DNA of 16,133 bases from an uncultured Porphyromonadaceae bacterium. GTDB lineage: Bacteria > Bacteroidota > Bacteroidia > Bacteroidales > Muribaculaceae. The notes under the pieces were generated by a model. The model saw only the letters and a list, made by a program, of their open reading frames with translations, made no database searches and was not told the origin of the DNA. A program made the translations under genes and the position numbers. Shown here piece by piece: positions 1 to 8,748 of the stretch (position 1 is its first letter; the number at the start of each line of letters is the position of its first letter). The DNA is taken from contig UREH01000036.1 of assembly GCA_900546835.1 (NCBI GenBank), forward strand, positions 1 through 16,133, given 5' to 3'.

Positions 1-1
1 G

Positions 2-955
2 CTCACATGCCATATATCGCCCGACGGCGACGCCATGGGTTCAACCCTGGGATTTTGCCGCGTGCTTCGCAACAAGGGGTTCAACGCCCGCGTGGCTACG
101 CCCGACACACCGCCGAAGCACCTCTCCTTTCTTCCGGGCGCGGAGCATGTGGTAAGCTATTCGCGCAATCCTGCGTATGTATCCCAGCTGATCACCACCG
201 CCGATGTGGTTTTCTCGCTCGACTACAACGAACTTAAACGTGTCGACCAGATGGCAGGAGCAATCGCCGCGGCCCCCGGAGCGAAGGTGATGATCGACCA
301 CCACCTACATCCGGCCGATTATCCCGAGGTGGTTATTTCCCGCCCGGAGGAGTCGTCGACTTCAATACTCATATATAAGGTACTCGACGCACTCGGATGG
401 TTCGACGCACTCGATACTGAGGCAGCCGAATGCCTCTACACGGGCATGATGACCGATACGGGCAATTTCTCGTACAACTCCAATAATCCGGAAATCTACA
501 CCGTGGTAGCCGACCTGATGCGTCGCGGCATCGACAAAGACGCCATCTACCGCAAGGTATACTATTCGGCAACGGCCGACCGGCTGCGCCTCAACGGCTA
601 TGCCCTGTCGGAGAAGATGACCGTTTTCCCCGACCACCGGGCGGCTCTGATTACACTCACCCGCGAGGAACTGAACCGCTACCATTATCAGAAAGGAGAT
701 ACGGAGGACCTCGTGAACCGTCCGCTCACGATTGCCGACGTCACCTATTCGGTTTTTCTTCGCGAGGAGTCGGACTACATCAAGGTCTCGACCCGCAGCA
801 AGGGCGATTTCCCGGTCAACAGGCTCTGCAAGGAGTATTTCAACGGCGGAGGCCACCTGAACGCCGCCGGCGGAGAATTCTACGGCACCCTTGAGGAAGC
901 CGTCGCGACAATCGAACGCGCAATGACTGAATTCGACCGATTTCTTCCTCAATGA
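2..955 (+). CDS. DHH/DHHA1 family phosphoesterase, NrnA-like (5' end missing)
   Basis: Probable bifunctional oligoribonuclease/3'-phosphoadenosine 5'-phosphate phosphatase, a cytosolic enzyme that clears nano-RNAs and pAp. The frame is open from the left edge of the window, and the first visible residues include HISPDGDAMGS, the metal-binding motif I (HxxPDxD) of the DHH superfamily. The gene therefore starts upstream, and the internal ATG at 35 lies inside this motif and is not the start. Further motifs follow in order: SLDYNE, the signature IDHH, MMTDTGNF, and near the C terminus GGGHLNAAGG, the glycine-rich DHHA1 substrate-binding motif. Probably only a short N-terminal piece is missing, judging by the usual family length of about 320-350 residues. 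The stop at 953-955 is followed directly by the lipoprotein-glmM genes on the same strand with no visible promoter, suggesting one transcript. The family call is firm; the exact substrate is inferred. Confidence 0.88.
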   Translation, partial: LTCHISPDGDAMGSTLGFCRVLRNKGFNARVATPDTPPKHLSFLPGAEHVVSYSRNPAYVSQLITTADVVFSLDYNELKRVDQMAGAIAAAPGAKVMIDHHLHPADYPEVVISRPEESSTSILIYKVLDALGWFDALDTEAAECLYTGMMTDTGNFSYNSNNPEIYTVVADLMRRGIDKDAIYRKVYYSATADRLRLNGYALSEKMTVFPDHRAALITLTREELNRYHYQKGDTEDLVNRPLTIADVTYSVFLREESDYIKVSTRSKGDFPVNRLCKEYFNGGGHLNAAGGEFYGTLEEAVATIERAMTEFDRFLPQ

Positions 956-1023
956 GACAGGTGCACACCCTACATGCAAGACAATACAGAATCAAACATC
1001 ACACCATATCCACTACCCCACCG

Positions 1024-1650
1024 ATGAACCTCAACCTCAAGATACTGGGCGCCACGGCCCTACTGACCGCTGGAATTCTATTCTCCGGCTGCAACGACAG
1101 CAAAAGCTACGCCGAGCTCCTCACCGAGGAGAACCAGGCCATCAACGCCTATCTTCTGAACCAGAAAGTCGAGACGACCCTCCCCGACGACGGAAATTTC
1201 CTGACCGGAGAAGACGCGCCTTTCTATAAACTCGACGAGGAAGGGAACGTATACATGAAAGTAATCGACGCCGGCAAACCGGAATGGATGGCCGAATCCG
1301 ACGAGCTGGTTTACTTCCGCTTCACCCGCTGGTCGCTTCTGAGCTACAACCCCTATACAAACGAACACATCGACGGCTGGGGCAACTCCGACGACCTCGG
1401 TCTGGGGTCGGCTTCGTTCCGTTTCGGCAACTACACGCTCAGCAGCAGCTCGGCGTGGGGGTCGGGCCTACAGATGCCGCTCAACTACATCGGCCTTGAG
1501 AGCGAATGCTATCTTATTGTAAAATCGCAGTACGGGCTCACGTCGGAGATTTCCAACGTGACGCCCTTCCTCTATCATATCCGGTACTTCAAGCGCGGCG
1601 CAACCGGAGCCGACGACGAAACATCCGCAGGCACCACCACCGCCCAGTAA
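1024..1650 (+). CDS. DUF4827-type lipoprotein
   Basis: A 208-residue predicted lipoprotein of unknown function. The N terminus has a short basic start, a hydrophobic stretch and a lipobox-like LFSGC with the lipidated cysteine at residue 23, so the mature protein should be anchored in the inner or outer membrane facing the periplasm. The body starts with SKSYAELLTEE and later has VPL/MPLNYI-like and Y-x-I-x-Y-x-R-G-like segments (PLNYIGL, YHIRYFKRG) that I recall from the Bacteroidales family DUF4827, reported as FKBP-like in fold. The frame is open upstream to an ATG at 952 that overlaps the preceding stop, but the extra 24 residues are polar and would bury the signal peptide, so ATG 1024 is preferred. 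It sits between nrnA-like and glmM in the same orientation. The C-terminal tail after residue 190 is low-complexity, rich in Thr, Ala and Asp. Function is not known to me. Confidence 0.78.
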   Translation: MNLNLKILGATALLTAGILFSGCNDSKSYAELLTEENQAINAYLLNQKVETTLPDDGNFLTGEDAPFYKLDEEGNVYMKVIDAGKPEWMAESDELVYFRFTRWSLLSYNPYTNEHIDGWGNSDDLGLGSASFRFGNYTLSSSSAWGSGLQMPLNYIGLESECYLIVKSQYGLTSEISNVTPFLYHIRYFKRGATGADDETSAGTTTAQ

Positions 1651-1702
1651 CCTTACCCACCACACTGCAACCTGACCAATCAATCCACAACGAAATATTC
1701 GA

Positions 1703-3088
1703 ATGTCGCTTATAAAATCAATTTCAGGAATCCGCGGCACCATCGGCGGCCGCGCCGGCGAGGGCCTCAGCGCTCTCGACGTGGTTAAATTCACTTCGGC
1801 CTATGCCGCTTTCATTCGCAAAAATACCACACGCACATCCAATCTCATAGTGGTCGGTCGCGACGCACGCGTGTCAGGCCCGATTGTCAGCGGACTTGTT
1901 TGTTCCACGCTCCGCGCCATGGGATTCGATGTCGTAAACATCGGACTGGCCTCCACCCCCACCACCGAGGTGGCCGTAGCCTCGCTACAGGCATGCGGCG
2001 GTATCATCATAACCGCCTCGCACAACCCGGCGCAATGGAATGCCCTCAAGCTCCTGAACCAAGACGGTGAATTTCTCAACGACGCTCAGGGCAAACAGGT
2101 GCTCGCCCTGGCGGCTGCCGACGATTACGAATACGCCGACATCGCCGACATCGGTGCAGAGATGACCGACAACACATGGAATCTCCGCCACATCCGTCAG
2201 GTGCTCGACCTTGCTCTGGTTGACCGCGACGCCATAGCCCGCGCCAACTTCACCGTGGCCGTCGACGCCGTCAACTCCGTAGGCGGCGTGGTGATTCCTC
2301 AGCTTCTGCGTGCCCTGGGAGTGAAAAACATCGTGGAACTCAACTGCGAGCCTACCGGCAAATTCGCCCATACACCGGAACCGATTCCCCAGAACCTCAC
2401 ACAGATTTCCGACCTGATGAAGAAAGGCGGAATCGACGTAGGATTCGTTGTCGACCCCGACGTAGACCGTCTGGCAATCGTGATGGAAAACGGTGAGATG
2501 TTCGTCGAGGAATATACCCTCGTAGCCGTAGCCGACTATGTGCTTGGCCATACACCCGGCGCCACTGTGTCGAATCTCAGCAGCTCGCGCGCGCTGGGCG
2601 ACGTGACACGCGCCCACGGATGCGAATATCATGCGTCGGCTGTCGGCGAAGTAAATGTAGTCACCAAGATGAAAGAAGTCGGCGCCGTAATCGGCGGCGA
2701 GGGAAACGGCGGAGTGATATATCCGGCAGCACACTATGGCCGCGACGCTCTTGTAGGCGTAGCCCTCTTCCTCTCGCTCCTGGCCAAATCGGGCAAGAAA
2801 GTAAGCGCACTGAAAGCCGGCTATCCTCCATATCAGATTGCCAAGAACAAAATGGAGCTGACACCAGAAATAAACATAGACACCGTGCTGGCCAAACTGA
2901 AGGACACCTATGCCGGCGAACGCATCACCGACATCGACGGCGTGAAAATCGACTTCAAGGATTCGTGGGTTCACCTGCGCAAATCCAACACCGAGCCGAT
3001 AATCCGCATTTATGCTGAAGCGGCTACAATGGAGAAGGCCGAAGCCCTCGCGGAAGCCGTGAAGCAACAGCTGATTGAGGCATGCTGA
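1703..3088 (+). CDS. glmM: Phosphoglucosamine mutase (alpha-D-phosphohexomutase)
   Basis: Converts glucosamine-6-phosphate to glucosamine-1-phosphate on the way to UDP-GlcNAc for peptidoglycan and lipid A; cytosolic. All four phosphohexomutase signatures are present: the phosphoserine loop TASHNP (Ser106), the Mg-binding loop DPDVDR (Asp251, Asp253, Asp255), a sugar-binding loop GGEGNGG, and the C-terminal phosphate-binding loop RKSNTEP (from Arg426). At 461 residues it is of normal length. The sugar loop GEGNGG differs from the GEQSGH of classical bacterial GlmM and the GEMSGH of PMM/PGM enzymes. It resembles the 'archaeal-type' GlmM group that Bacteroidota commonly carry, so a phosphomanno- or phosphoglucomutase activity cannot be fully excluded. 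The N terminus MSLIKSISGIRGTIGG fits ATG 1703 well. It follows the DUF4827 gene after 52 bases without a visible promoter, probably in the same operon. Confidence 0.9.
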   Translation: MSLIKSISGIRGTIGGRAGEGLSALDVVKFTSAYAAFIRKNTTRTSNLIVVGRDARVSGPIVSGLVCSTLRAMGFDVVNIGLASTPTTEVAVASLQACGGIIITASHNPAQWNALKLLNQDGEFLNDAQGKQVLALAAADDYEYADIADIGAEMTDNTWNLRHIRQVLDLALVDRDAIARANFTVAVDAVNSVGGVVIPQLLRALGVKNIVELNCEPTGKFAHTPEPIPQNLTQISDLMKKGGIDVGFVVDPDVDRLAIVMENGEMFVEEYTLVAVADYVLGHTPGATVSNLSSSRALGDVTRAHGCEYHASAVGEVNVVTKMKEVGAVIGGEGNGGVIYPAAHYGRDALVGVALFLSLLAKSGKKVSALKAGYPPYQIAKNKMELTPEINIDTVLAKLKDTYAGERITDIDGVKIDFKDSWVHLRKSNTEPIIRIYAEAATMEKAEALAEAVKQQLIEAC

Positions 3089-3094
3089 AACCGT

Positions 3095-3117
3095 AACCGG
3101 GGCTTAACTCCCTGGTT
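3095..3117 (+). terminator. Possible weak terminator hairpin after glmM
   Basis: AACCGGGG (3095-3102) can pair with CCCTGGTT (3110-3117), giving an 8-bp stem with one G-U pair and a 7-base loop, starting 6 bases after the glmM stop. No T-run follows, so it may instead attenuate transcription or only protect the RNA end. Confidence 0.35.
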
Positions 3118-3166
3118 CCACCCTCCCTACACCTTCTCTCCACCATTATCCATCTACCGTAACGAA

Positions 3167-4120
3167 ATGACAAATTCCCTCAAATGCATGGCTGCCCTTG
3201 CGGCAGCCTGCGTTGTATACATATCGGCAGCCCGGGCTCAGGAGTCGGCAATGGCGTTGCCGAGAGTATCCGTGGCATGCGTCCGCGAGGAACCTCGCCA
3301 TTCCGGCGAACTGGGCACCCAGGTCGTAATGGGTACACCCGTGAAAATCACCGGACGACACGGAGAATGGATGGCCGTCGAGACTCCGGAAGGATATCAT
3401 GGCTACATAATCGCCAACTCACTTCAACCGCTTACCGCCAATGAGTTCGACCTCTGGAAGCAGTCGAAGCGAGTTGCCGTCAGCACTACCGACCAGACTT
3501 ATATCTTCTCCCGCAGAGATGACGACCCTACGCTTAGGGTGAGTGATGTGGTAAACGGAAGCATTATCCAGACAGACTGCACCACAGAAACGGCCGACTC
3601 GCTGTTCACTCCCGTACGACTTCCCGACGGGCGCCATGGATATATACGCACATGCGATGTGATGCCGCTTCAATATTGGGCCGACCGGAAATGGAGCGCT
3701 GAAGGTGCCATCGCCTTCGCCACCGCTATGACGGGCACACCCTACCTGTGGGGTGGCACGACATCGAAGAGCGCCGACTGCTCGGGTATGACTAAAGCCG
3801 CTTTCCTCTCCCAGGGGGTTATACTGCCACGCAATGCATCCCAACAGGCTCTCGTCGGCACAGCCGTGGATTTCAGCGATCTCAGTAATCTCATACCGGG
3901 CGACCTACTGTTTTTCGGCAATCGCGCCACCAAAAAAGTCAACCACGTAGGGATGTATATCGGCCACGGAAAATTCATCCACGATTCCGGACGGGTGAAG
4001 ATCAACTCACTCATAAAAGGAGATTCCGACTACACACCCCTCGCCCTGCTCGGCGCCCGTCGCCTTGATTCTGCGACACTACAGCGACTCGCTCTAAAAA
4101 ATCATCCATGGTATTTCTAA
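3167..4120 (+). CDS. Exported SH3b-NlpC/P60 (C40) peptidoglycan hydrolase
   Basis: A periplasmic cell-wall peptidase of the C40 family, probably cleaving gamma-D-glutamyl-diamino acid bonds in peptidoglycan stem peptides. Residues 1-24 form a Sec signal peptide (hydrophobic core AALAAACVVYISA, likely cleavage near ARA-QES). Two bacterial SH3 domains are suggested by the segments at about 31-90 (HGEWMAVETPEGYHGYI) and 105-168 (LPDGRHGYIRTCDV). The NlpC/P60 domain spans about 175-317 and shows the full catalytic set: Cys205 in SADCSGMT, His260 in VNHVGMYIGHG and a third polar residue His272 in FIHDSGR. The two-SH3b plus NlpC layout and the length of 317 residues match Bacteroides enzymes annotated as dipeptidyl-peptidase VI or gamma-D-glutamyl-L-diamino acid endopeptidase. 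It lies 78 bases after glmM, a fitting neighbour, with no TAnnTTTG box in the gap. The exact bond cleaved is inferred. Confidence 0.88.
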   Translation: MTNSLKCMAALAAACVVYISAARAQESAMALPRVSVACVREEPRHSGELGTQVVMGTPVKITGRHGEWMAVETPEGYHGYIIANSLQPLTANEFDLWKQSKRVAVSTTDQTYIFSRRDDDPTLRVSDVVNGSIIQTDCTTETADSLFTPVRLPDGRHGYIRTCDVMPLQYWADRKWSAEGAIAFATAMTGTPYLWGGTTSKSADCSGMTKAAFLSQGVILPRNASQQALVGTAVDFSDLSNLIPGDLLFFGNRATKKVNHVGMYIGHGKFIHDSGRVKINSLIKGDSDYTPLALLGARRLDSATLQRLALKNHPWYF

Positions 4121-4134
4121 ACCAGACATAGGAA

Positions 4135-4146
4135 TCTGACGTCAGA
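4135..4146. repeat. Perfect 12-bp palindrome TCTGACGTCAGA
   Basis: TCTGAC followed directly by its reverse complement GTCAGA, 15 bases after the NlpC/P60 stop and about 63 bases upstream of the ftsK -7 box. With no loop it would form a poor RNA hairpin, so a dimeric-regulator site is the more natural reading. No regulator can be named. Confidence 0.45.
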
Positions 4147-4208
4147 ATAACCGGCCGATCATAAATAACTGTTCACAATTATTTTATAAAACTATAGTCT
4201 ATTTTTCT

Positions 4209-4216
4209 TAATTTTG
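4209..4216 (+). promoter_or_regulatory. Promoter -7 element upstream of ftsK
   Basis: TAATTTTG fits the Bacteroidota sigma-factor -7 consensus TAnnTTTG exactly and lies in an AT-rich stretch (about 4160-4220). It would put the transcript start near 4223, about 60 bases before the ftsK ATG. No TTG is found 19-21 bases upstream, so the -33 element is weak or absent. Confidence 0.6.
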
Positions 4217-4284
4217 TAGACTGAAGGAATTACCTACATCCACGATAATCCCTCCACAACCACAATATCACACATCCCACGACA

Positions 4285-6960
4285 ATGCCTCAGATGAACC
4301 ACGATAATTTCAACGACCCGGACCGGCTTCTCGACCCCGACCAACTGCATGCCGACCGCGCACGTCAACCGCGCCAACGACGTAAGCCGGACGAAGACAC
4401 CCGCGGGCGCCGTCAGGAGTCCGGCAAACCTACCGGCAACACCCTTAAGGAAAGCCGGGAGCCCCGCCAGCGAAAACCGCTGCGCCAATGGGGCATAGTA
4501 CGGTTCTTCACCGACAGCCGCCTATTGGCCGTGGTCGGGGTGGCACTGATGCTTGCCGCAGTATATATAACGGTTGCTGTCATCGGATTTGCGAGATCCG
4601 GAAGCGCCGACGCCAGCGTCGCGACCACGATGACAGTCTCGACAATAGCCGACAACAACGTTGCGGTCGAAAATCCCGCCGGCCCTGTGGGAGCCAAAAT
4701 CTCGCATTCCATGATTGTCGGCGGCCTCGGGCTCGGGTCGCTCGCCATAATCGTGTATCTTTGTCTGATGGGGCTCAGCCTGATGGGATTCCGGCGCACG
4801 CGCTTCTGGTCAACGACATTCAAGACACTGCTTGTAGCGATTACCGCCTCGATTATTCTCGGGCTCATATCCTTATGGATGGGCTGGGAACTTAATCTCG
4901 GCGGATACCACGGCCACTACATGAATATCCTTATTGTGAAATACCTCGACTGGGTGGGAGCCATCCTTATCAGCGTACTTCTTGCAGTCGCCACTTTCTA
5001 TGTCTACATCAACGACCTTGTAGCCGTAGCCAACCGATACAAAGCTCTGAGGCGTGCACGCCGCGACAAGGCAGAGCAGCAGCGGCTCCAACGCGAAGCC
5101 GACCGCGAACGCGTTCGCCAGGCTATGCTCGACGCCGACTCGTCGGACGACGGACTCGCCCGCCCCTCACACGAAGAATCCACTGTCGAGGAGTCCGAAC
5201 CACGGACTCTCTCCATGGGATTCGACGATCCGTTTGCCAGCACCGACTCGCCGGAGCCCGACGACGTATTCTCGACAACCGCCGGTGATACCCCGGAAAT
5301 TCCCACACCTTCCGATGAGCTGCCTGTGGAAACGCCAACCGAGCAAACTCCCCCGGCTCCGGAAGCCACAACCGAAAGCGAGCCGGACAAGCCGGAAGGT
5401 CCGAGCCTGGAGGTCGAGACAAATACCATCGAGGCAGCCGCCCATCATGGCGTCGACGAGAAGTTCGATCCGACCGCCGAACTCTCGCGCTACGTGATGC
5501 CCGGCCTCGACCTGCTTAAGGACGTACCTATGAAGTCCAACAGCGTGGACCGGGAGGAGCAGGAGGAGAACAAAGAGCGCATCACCACAACCCTCAACCA
5601 CTATGGCATATCAATCAGCCATATACACGCTACCGTCGGCCCGACCGTAACGCTCTACGAAATCATCCCGGCCGAAGGAACGCGCATCGCAAAAATAAAA
5701 CGCCTGGAAGATGACATCGCGATGAGCCTGTCGGCTCTCGGCATCCGAATCATTGCCCCCATACCTGGCAAAGGCACCATCGGCATCGAGGTGCCTAACA
5801 AAGACCCGCAGACAGTATCAATCCGCTCCATCCTCGGCTCGAAGAAATTCCAGGAGTGCAAATACGAGCTGCCGATGGCCATGGGCGCCACCATATCCAA
5901 CGATGTATATATAGCCGACCTCTGCAAGATGCCCCACCTGCTTGTGGCCGGTGCAACTGGCATGGGCAAATCGGTGGGACTCAATACAATCATCGCATCG
6001 CTGCTCTACAAAAAGCATCCCGCCGAACTGAAATTCGTGCTTGTTGACCCGAAGATGGTGGAATTCAGCCTCTACAGCGTGCTCGAACGCCATTATCTGG
6101 CGAAATTGCCCGACGAGGAGGAGGCCGTCGTAACATCGATGGACAAAGTGCTTGCCACACTCAATTCGCTCTGCGTGGAGATGGACCAGCGCTATATGCT
6201 TCTGCGCGACGCCAATGTACGCAGCATTCTGGAATACAACCAGCGGTTTATCGAAAAACGACTCAATCCCGAAAAAGGCCACCGCTACCTCCCCTATATC
6301 GTGATGATAGTCGACGAGTTCGCCGACCTCATAATGACAGCCGGCAAGGAGGTGGAAAAACCCATAGCACGTATCGCACAGAAAGCACGCGCCGTAGGGA
6401 TGCATATGATTATAGCCACACAGCGTCCGTCGACCAACGTGATTACCGGTCTGATCAAGGCCAACTTCCCGGGCCGCATCGCGTTCCGCGTCAGCCAGAT
6501 GGTGGATTCCAAGACCATCCTCGACCGCACGGGAGCCAACCAGCTGATAGGCCGCGGCGACATGCTGTTCAGCCACAACGGATCGATGGACCGCGTGCAG
6601 TGCGCTTTCATCGATACACCCGAAGTACAGGCAATCTGCGACCATATCGACCGTCAGGCCGGATTCGAACATGCCTATTACCTGCCGGAGCCTCAGCTTG
6701 ACACAGAGGGAGGCGGACCTGTAGGCGCCCTTACAGACCGCGACCCGCTATTCGAAGAGGCAGCCGAAATCGTAGTGAAAACTGGACTTGCCTCCACATC
6801 TTCGCTCCAGCGGCGCTATTCAATCGGCTACAACCGCGCAGGAAAGATTATGGACCAGCTCGAAGCCGCCGGAATCGTAGGTCCCGCCCATGGAGGCAAA
6901 CCTCGCGACGTGCTTATTGACGTGACCCAACTCGAGCCCCTTCTGCGCACACTCGACTGA
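4285..6960 (+). CDS. ftsK: DNA translocase FtsK/SpoIIIE
   Basis: A septal, membrane-anchored, ATP-driven double-stranded DNA pump that clears chromosome ends from the closing septum and aids dimer resolution. The 891 residues contain, in order: a basic, polar N terminus (1-75); four membrane segments (about 80-102, 143-168, 178-200, 222-244); a charged Arg/Glu-rich stretch (250-280); an acidic, Pro/Thr/Glu-rich linker (about 281-380); and the alpha/beta motor. The motor carries Walker A GATGMGKS (Gly556 to Ser563) and Walker B IVMIVDEF (Asp677, Glu678). The C-terminal winged-helix gamma domain, which reads KOPS-like polar sequences, covers about 825-885 (LQRRYSIGYNRAGKIMDQLE...). The ATG at 4285 is the first in frame after the promoter. 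It heads a same-strand run with lolA, trxB and yqgE. The linker is shorter than in E. coli FtsK, as in many non-proteobacterial homologues. Confidence 0.96.
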   Translation: MPQMNHDNFNDPDRLLDPDQLHADRARQPRQRRKPDEDTRGRRQESGKPTGNTLKESREPRQRKPLRQWGIVRFFTDSRLLAVVGVALMLAAVYITVAVIGFARSGSADASVATTMTVSTIADNNVAVENPAGPVGAKISHSMIVGGLGLGSLAIIVYLCLMGLSLMGFRRTRFWSTTFKTLLVAITASIILGLISLWMGWELNLGGYHGHYMNILIVKYLDWVGAILISVLLAVATFYVYINDLVAVANRYKALRRARRDKAEQQRLQREADRERVRQAMLDADSSDDGLARPSHEESTVEESEPRTLSMGFDDPFASTDSPEPDDVFSTTAGDTPEIPTPSDELPVETPTEQTPPAPEATTESEPDKPEGPSLEVETNTIEAAAHHGVDEKFDPTAELSRYVMPGLDLLKDVPMKSNSVDREEQEENKERITTTLNHYGISISHIHATVGPTVTLYEIIPAEGTRIAKIKRLEDDIAMSLSALGIRIIAPIPGKGTIGIEVPNKDPQTVSIRSILGSKKFQECKYELPMAMGATISNDVYIADLCKMPHLLVAGATGMGKSVGLNTIIASLLYKKHPAELKFVLVDPKMVEFSLYSVLERHYLAKLPDEEEAVVTSMDKVLATLNSLCVEMDQRYMLLRDANVRSILEYNQRFIEKRLNPEKGHRYLPYIVMIVDEFADLIMTAGKEVEKPIARIAQKARAVGMHMIIATQRPSTNVITGLIKANFPGRIAFRVSQMVDSKTILDRTGANQLIGRGDMLFSHNGSMDRVQCAFIDTPEVQAICDHIDRQAGFEHAYYLPEPQLDTEGGGPVGALTDRDPLFEEAAEIVVKTGLASTSSLQRRYSIGYNRAGKIMDQLEAAGIVGPAHGGKPRDVLIDVTQLEPLLRTLD

Positions 6961-6995
6961 CAAACCATCGCAATTAAAGGATTGTTAAAAGATAA

Positions 6996-7628
6996 ATGAA
7001 ACTCCGAAAAATAAAACTATCGGTCCTTTTTCTGACGCTGGCCGCCACACTGAATTTCACTGCGGCGGCAGCAACGCCCACGGCCTCCGAGATACTTGCC
7101 AAAGCCATCGCAGCACTGAAAGCCGCACCCGGCATCGACGCGCAGTTTACGGCATCGACTCAGGGCTCACATGCAAAAGGGAGCATTCAGATTGGCGGCA
7201 ACTGCTTCCGCCTCACCACCAACGAGATGTCGGTATGGTTCGACGGCCGCACGCAGTGGGCCTACTCGCCTGCGATGGGCGAAGTCAACATTTCCGAACC
7301 GTCGCTGGCCGAACTCGGTCAGATCAATCCGTTTGCCGTTGTCGACGGACTACAGAAAGGATATAAGGCCCGTCGGCTGAAAGCGCCCTCCGGTCTCGAC
7401 AAACTTGAGCTTACTCCCGCCGACAAAAAGCGCGCGGCCTATGCTAAAGTTGTCCTCACGCTCAACGCCTCGACCTCGATGCCGGCCCACATCTCCGTGA
7501 CAGCTTCCGACGGCACGCGCGCCGACATCGCCATCAGTTCGCTGAAAAAGACGGCGCAACGGCCGCGATCGTTTTTCACTTTCAATCCCAAATCGCATCC
7601 GGGAGTCGAAATCGTCGACCTGAGGTAG
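6996..7628 (+). CDS. LolA-like outer membrane lipoprotein carrier
   Basis: A periplasmic chaperone thought to ferry lipoproteins from the inner to the outer membrane. The 210 residues begin with a typical signal peptide (basic MKLRKIK, hydrophobic SVLFLTLAATLNF, cleavage near AAA-ATP). The mature part shows the half-barrel LolA pattern: an N-terminal helix (ASEILAKAIAALKAAPGIDAQF), then successive strands including GSIQIGGNCFRLTTNEMSVWFDGRTQW, 'FDGRTQW' corresponding to the 'DGK-x-lw' segment common in LolA, and a C-terminal ISSL strand region. Sequence conservation in this family is low, so the call also rests on context: it lies 35 bases after ftsK, the usual ftsK-lolA order in many bacteria. 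No promoter is visible in the gap, so co-transcription with ftsK is likely. Confidence 0.82.
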   Translation: MKLRKIKLSVLFLTLAATLNFTAAAATPTASEILAKAIAALKAAPGIDAQFTASTQGSHAKGSIQIGGNCFRLTTNEMSVWFDGRTQWAYSPAMGEVNISEPSLAELGQINPFAVVDGLQKGYKARRLKAPSGLDKLELTPADKKRAAYAKVVLTLNASTSMPAHISVTASDGTRADIAISSLKKTAQRPRSFFTFNPKSHPGVEIVDLR

Positions 7629-7681
7629 CGCGAAAAATCCAAGAATCAGAAATCAACCACACAGACAACAGACATACAACC

Positions 7682-8620
7682 ATGGCTGAACTTATCACCA
7701 AATGTGCAATCGTAGGCGGAGGCCCAGCAGGCTACACCGCCGCAATCTATAGCTCACGTGCCAACCTTGCTCCCATCCTTATCGAAGGGATGCAGCCCGG
7801 CGGACAGCTCACCACCACTACCGACGTGGAGAATTTCCCCGGATTCCCTGAAGGAATCAACGGAACGGAGATGGTAATGAAGATGCGCGAGCAGGCCATC
7901 CGTTTCGGCGCCGACGTGCGTCTGGGTGTAGTTACCGACATCGACCTCAGCATGCGTCCATTCCGTCTTTCGCTCGACAACGGCGACAGCATATTGGCCT
8001 CCACCCTGATTATCGCGACAGGAGCCAATGCACGCTACCTCGGGCTGCCGGGCGAAGAGCGGTTCATGGGGATGGGAGTCTCGGCTTGTGCCACCTGCGA
8101 CGGCTTTTTCTATCGCAAACGCGTAGTTGCAGTGGTGGGCGGTGGCGACACTGCCTGCGAGGAAGCAGTTTATCTCGCATCGCTTGCACGCAAGGTATAT
8201 CTCATAGTCCGCAAACCTGCGCTGCGCGCATCGAAAGTAATGCAGCAGCGTGTGTTCGATACTGAAAACATCGAGGTACTTTTCAACTCCAACCCCGTCG
8301 ACCTCTACGGCGGTGAAGTGCTTGAAGGCGCAAAAATCGTGGAATTCAAGGGCTCGGAACGCGAGCGGATATTCGATCTCCCCCTCGACGGATTCTTCCT
8401 GGCCATCGGCCGCACGCCCAACACCGACCTTGTGCGTGGCAAACTCGACATCGACGAAGCCGGCTACATCCGTACTCAGGCTCCCACAACCGCCACAAGC
8501 GTCGCAGGGGTATTCGCCGCCGGCGATGTGGCAGATTCCATCTATCAGCAGGCCATCAATGCCGCAGCCTCGGGCTGTCGCGCCGCTATGGACGCCGACC
8601 GGTTCCTTATCGACGGTTAA
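7682..8620 (+). CDS. trxB: Thioredoxin-disulfide reductase
   Basis: An FAD-dependent cytosolic enzyme that uses NADPH to reduce thioredoxin. The 312-residue length is standard for low-molecular-weight TrxB. Visible motifs are the N-terminal FAD-binding GGGPAGYTAAIYSSRA, the redox-active Cys136-Ala-Thr-Cys139 within SACATCDG, the NADPH-binding GGGDTACEEA, and the C-terminal FAD motif GVFAAGDVAD followed by the interface stretch YQQAINAAASG. The start ATG 7682 leaves the usual short lead before the first beta strand. It lies 53 bases after lolA in the same direction. No key residue is missing. Confidence 0.97.
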   Translation: MAELITKCAIVGGGPAGYTAAIYSSRANLAPILIEGMQPGGQLTTTTDVENFPGFPEGINGTEMVMKMREQAIRFGADVRLGVVTDIDLSMRPFRLSLDNGDSILASTLIIATGANARYLGLPGEERFMGMGVSACATCDGFFYRKRVVAVVGGGDTACEEAVYLASLARKVYLIVRKPALRASKVMQQRVFDTENIEVLFNSNPVDLYGGEVLEGAKIVEFKGSERERIFDLPLDGFFLAIGRTPNTDLVRGKLDIDEAGYIRTQAPTTATSVAGVFAAGDVADSIYQQAINAAASGCRAAMDADRFLIDG

Positions 8621-8748
8621 TCGTCGGTTGCCTCGGTCAATCCGCCGGGGCAGTGCGTACGGAGGCAGCAAAGCCACTATCAATGGCGACAGAACCCTCT
8701 CTCGAAACATCTCTCCTATTATCTGTCAACTCAGAAAAATATCGCCTT

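Noticed and set aside
1985..3067. 360-codon open frame on the minus strand inside glmM
   Set aside because: It lies fully antisense to a clear glmM, its protein is rich in Cys, His, Gly and Val with no domain, and long antisense frames are common in GC-rich genes of this codon bias.
5818..6672. 284-codon minus-strand frame inside ftsK
   Set aside because: It is antisense to the conserved motor domain, with no motif, signal or promoter.
7754..8710. 318-codon minus-strand frame over trxB
   Set aside because: It is antisense to all the TrxB motifs and has no recognisable domain; a codon-bias shadow.
8621..8748. Possible hairpin TGCCTC/GAGGCA and a GTG start in the trxB-yqgE gap
   Set aside because: The stem is only 6 bp with a long loop and no T-run, and the GTG extension is not family-like.
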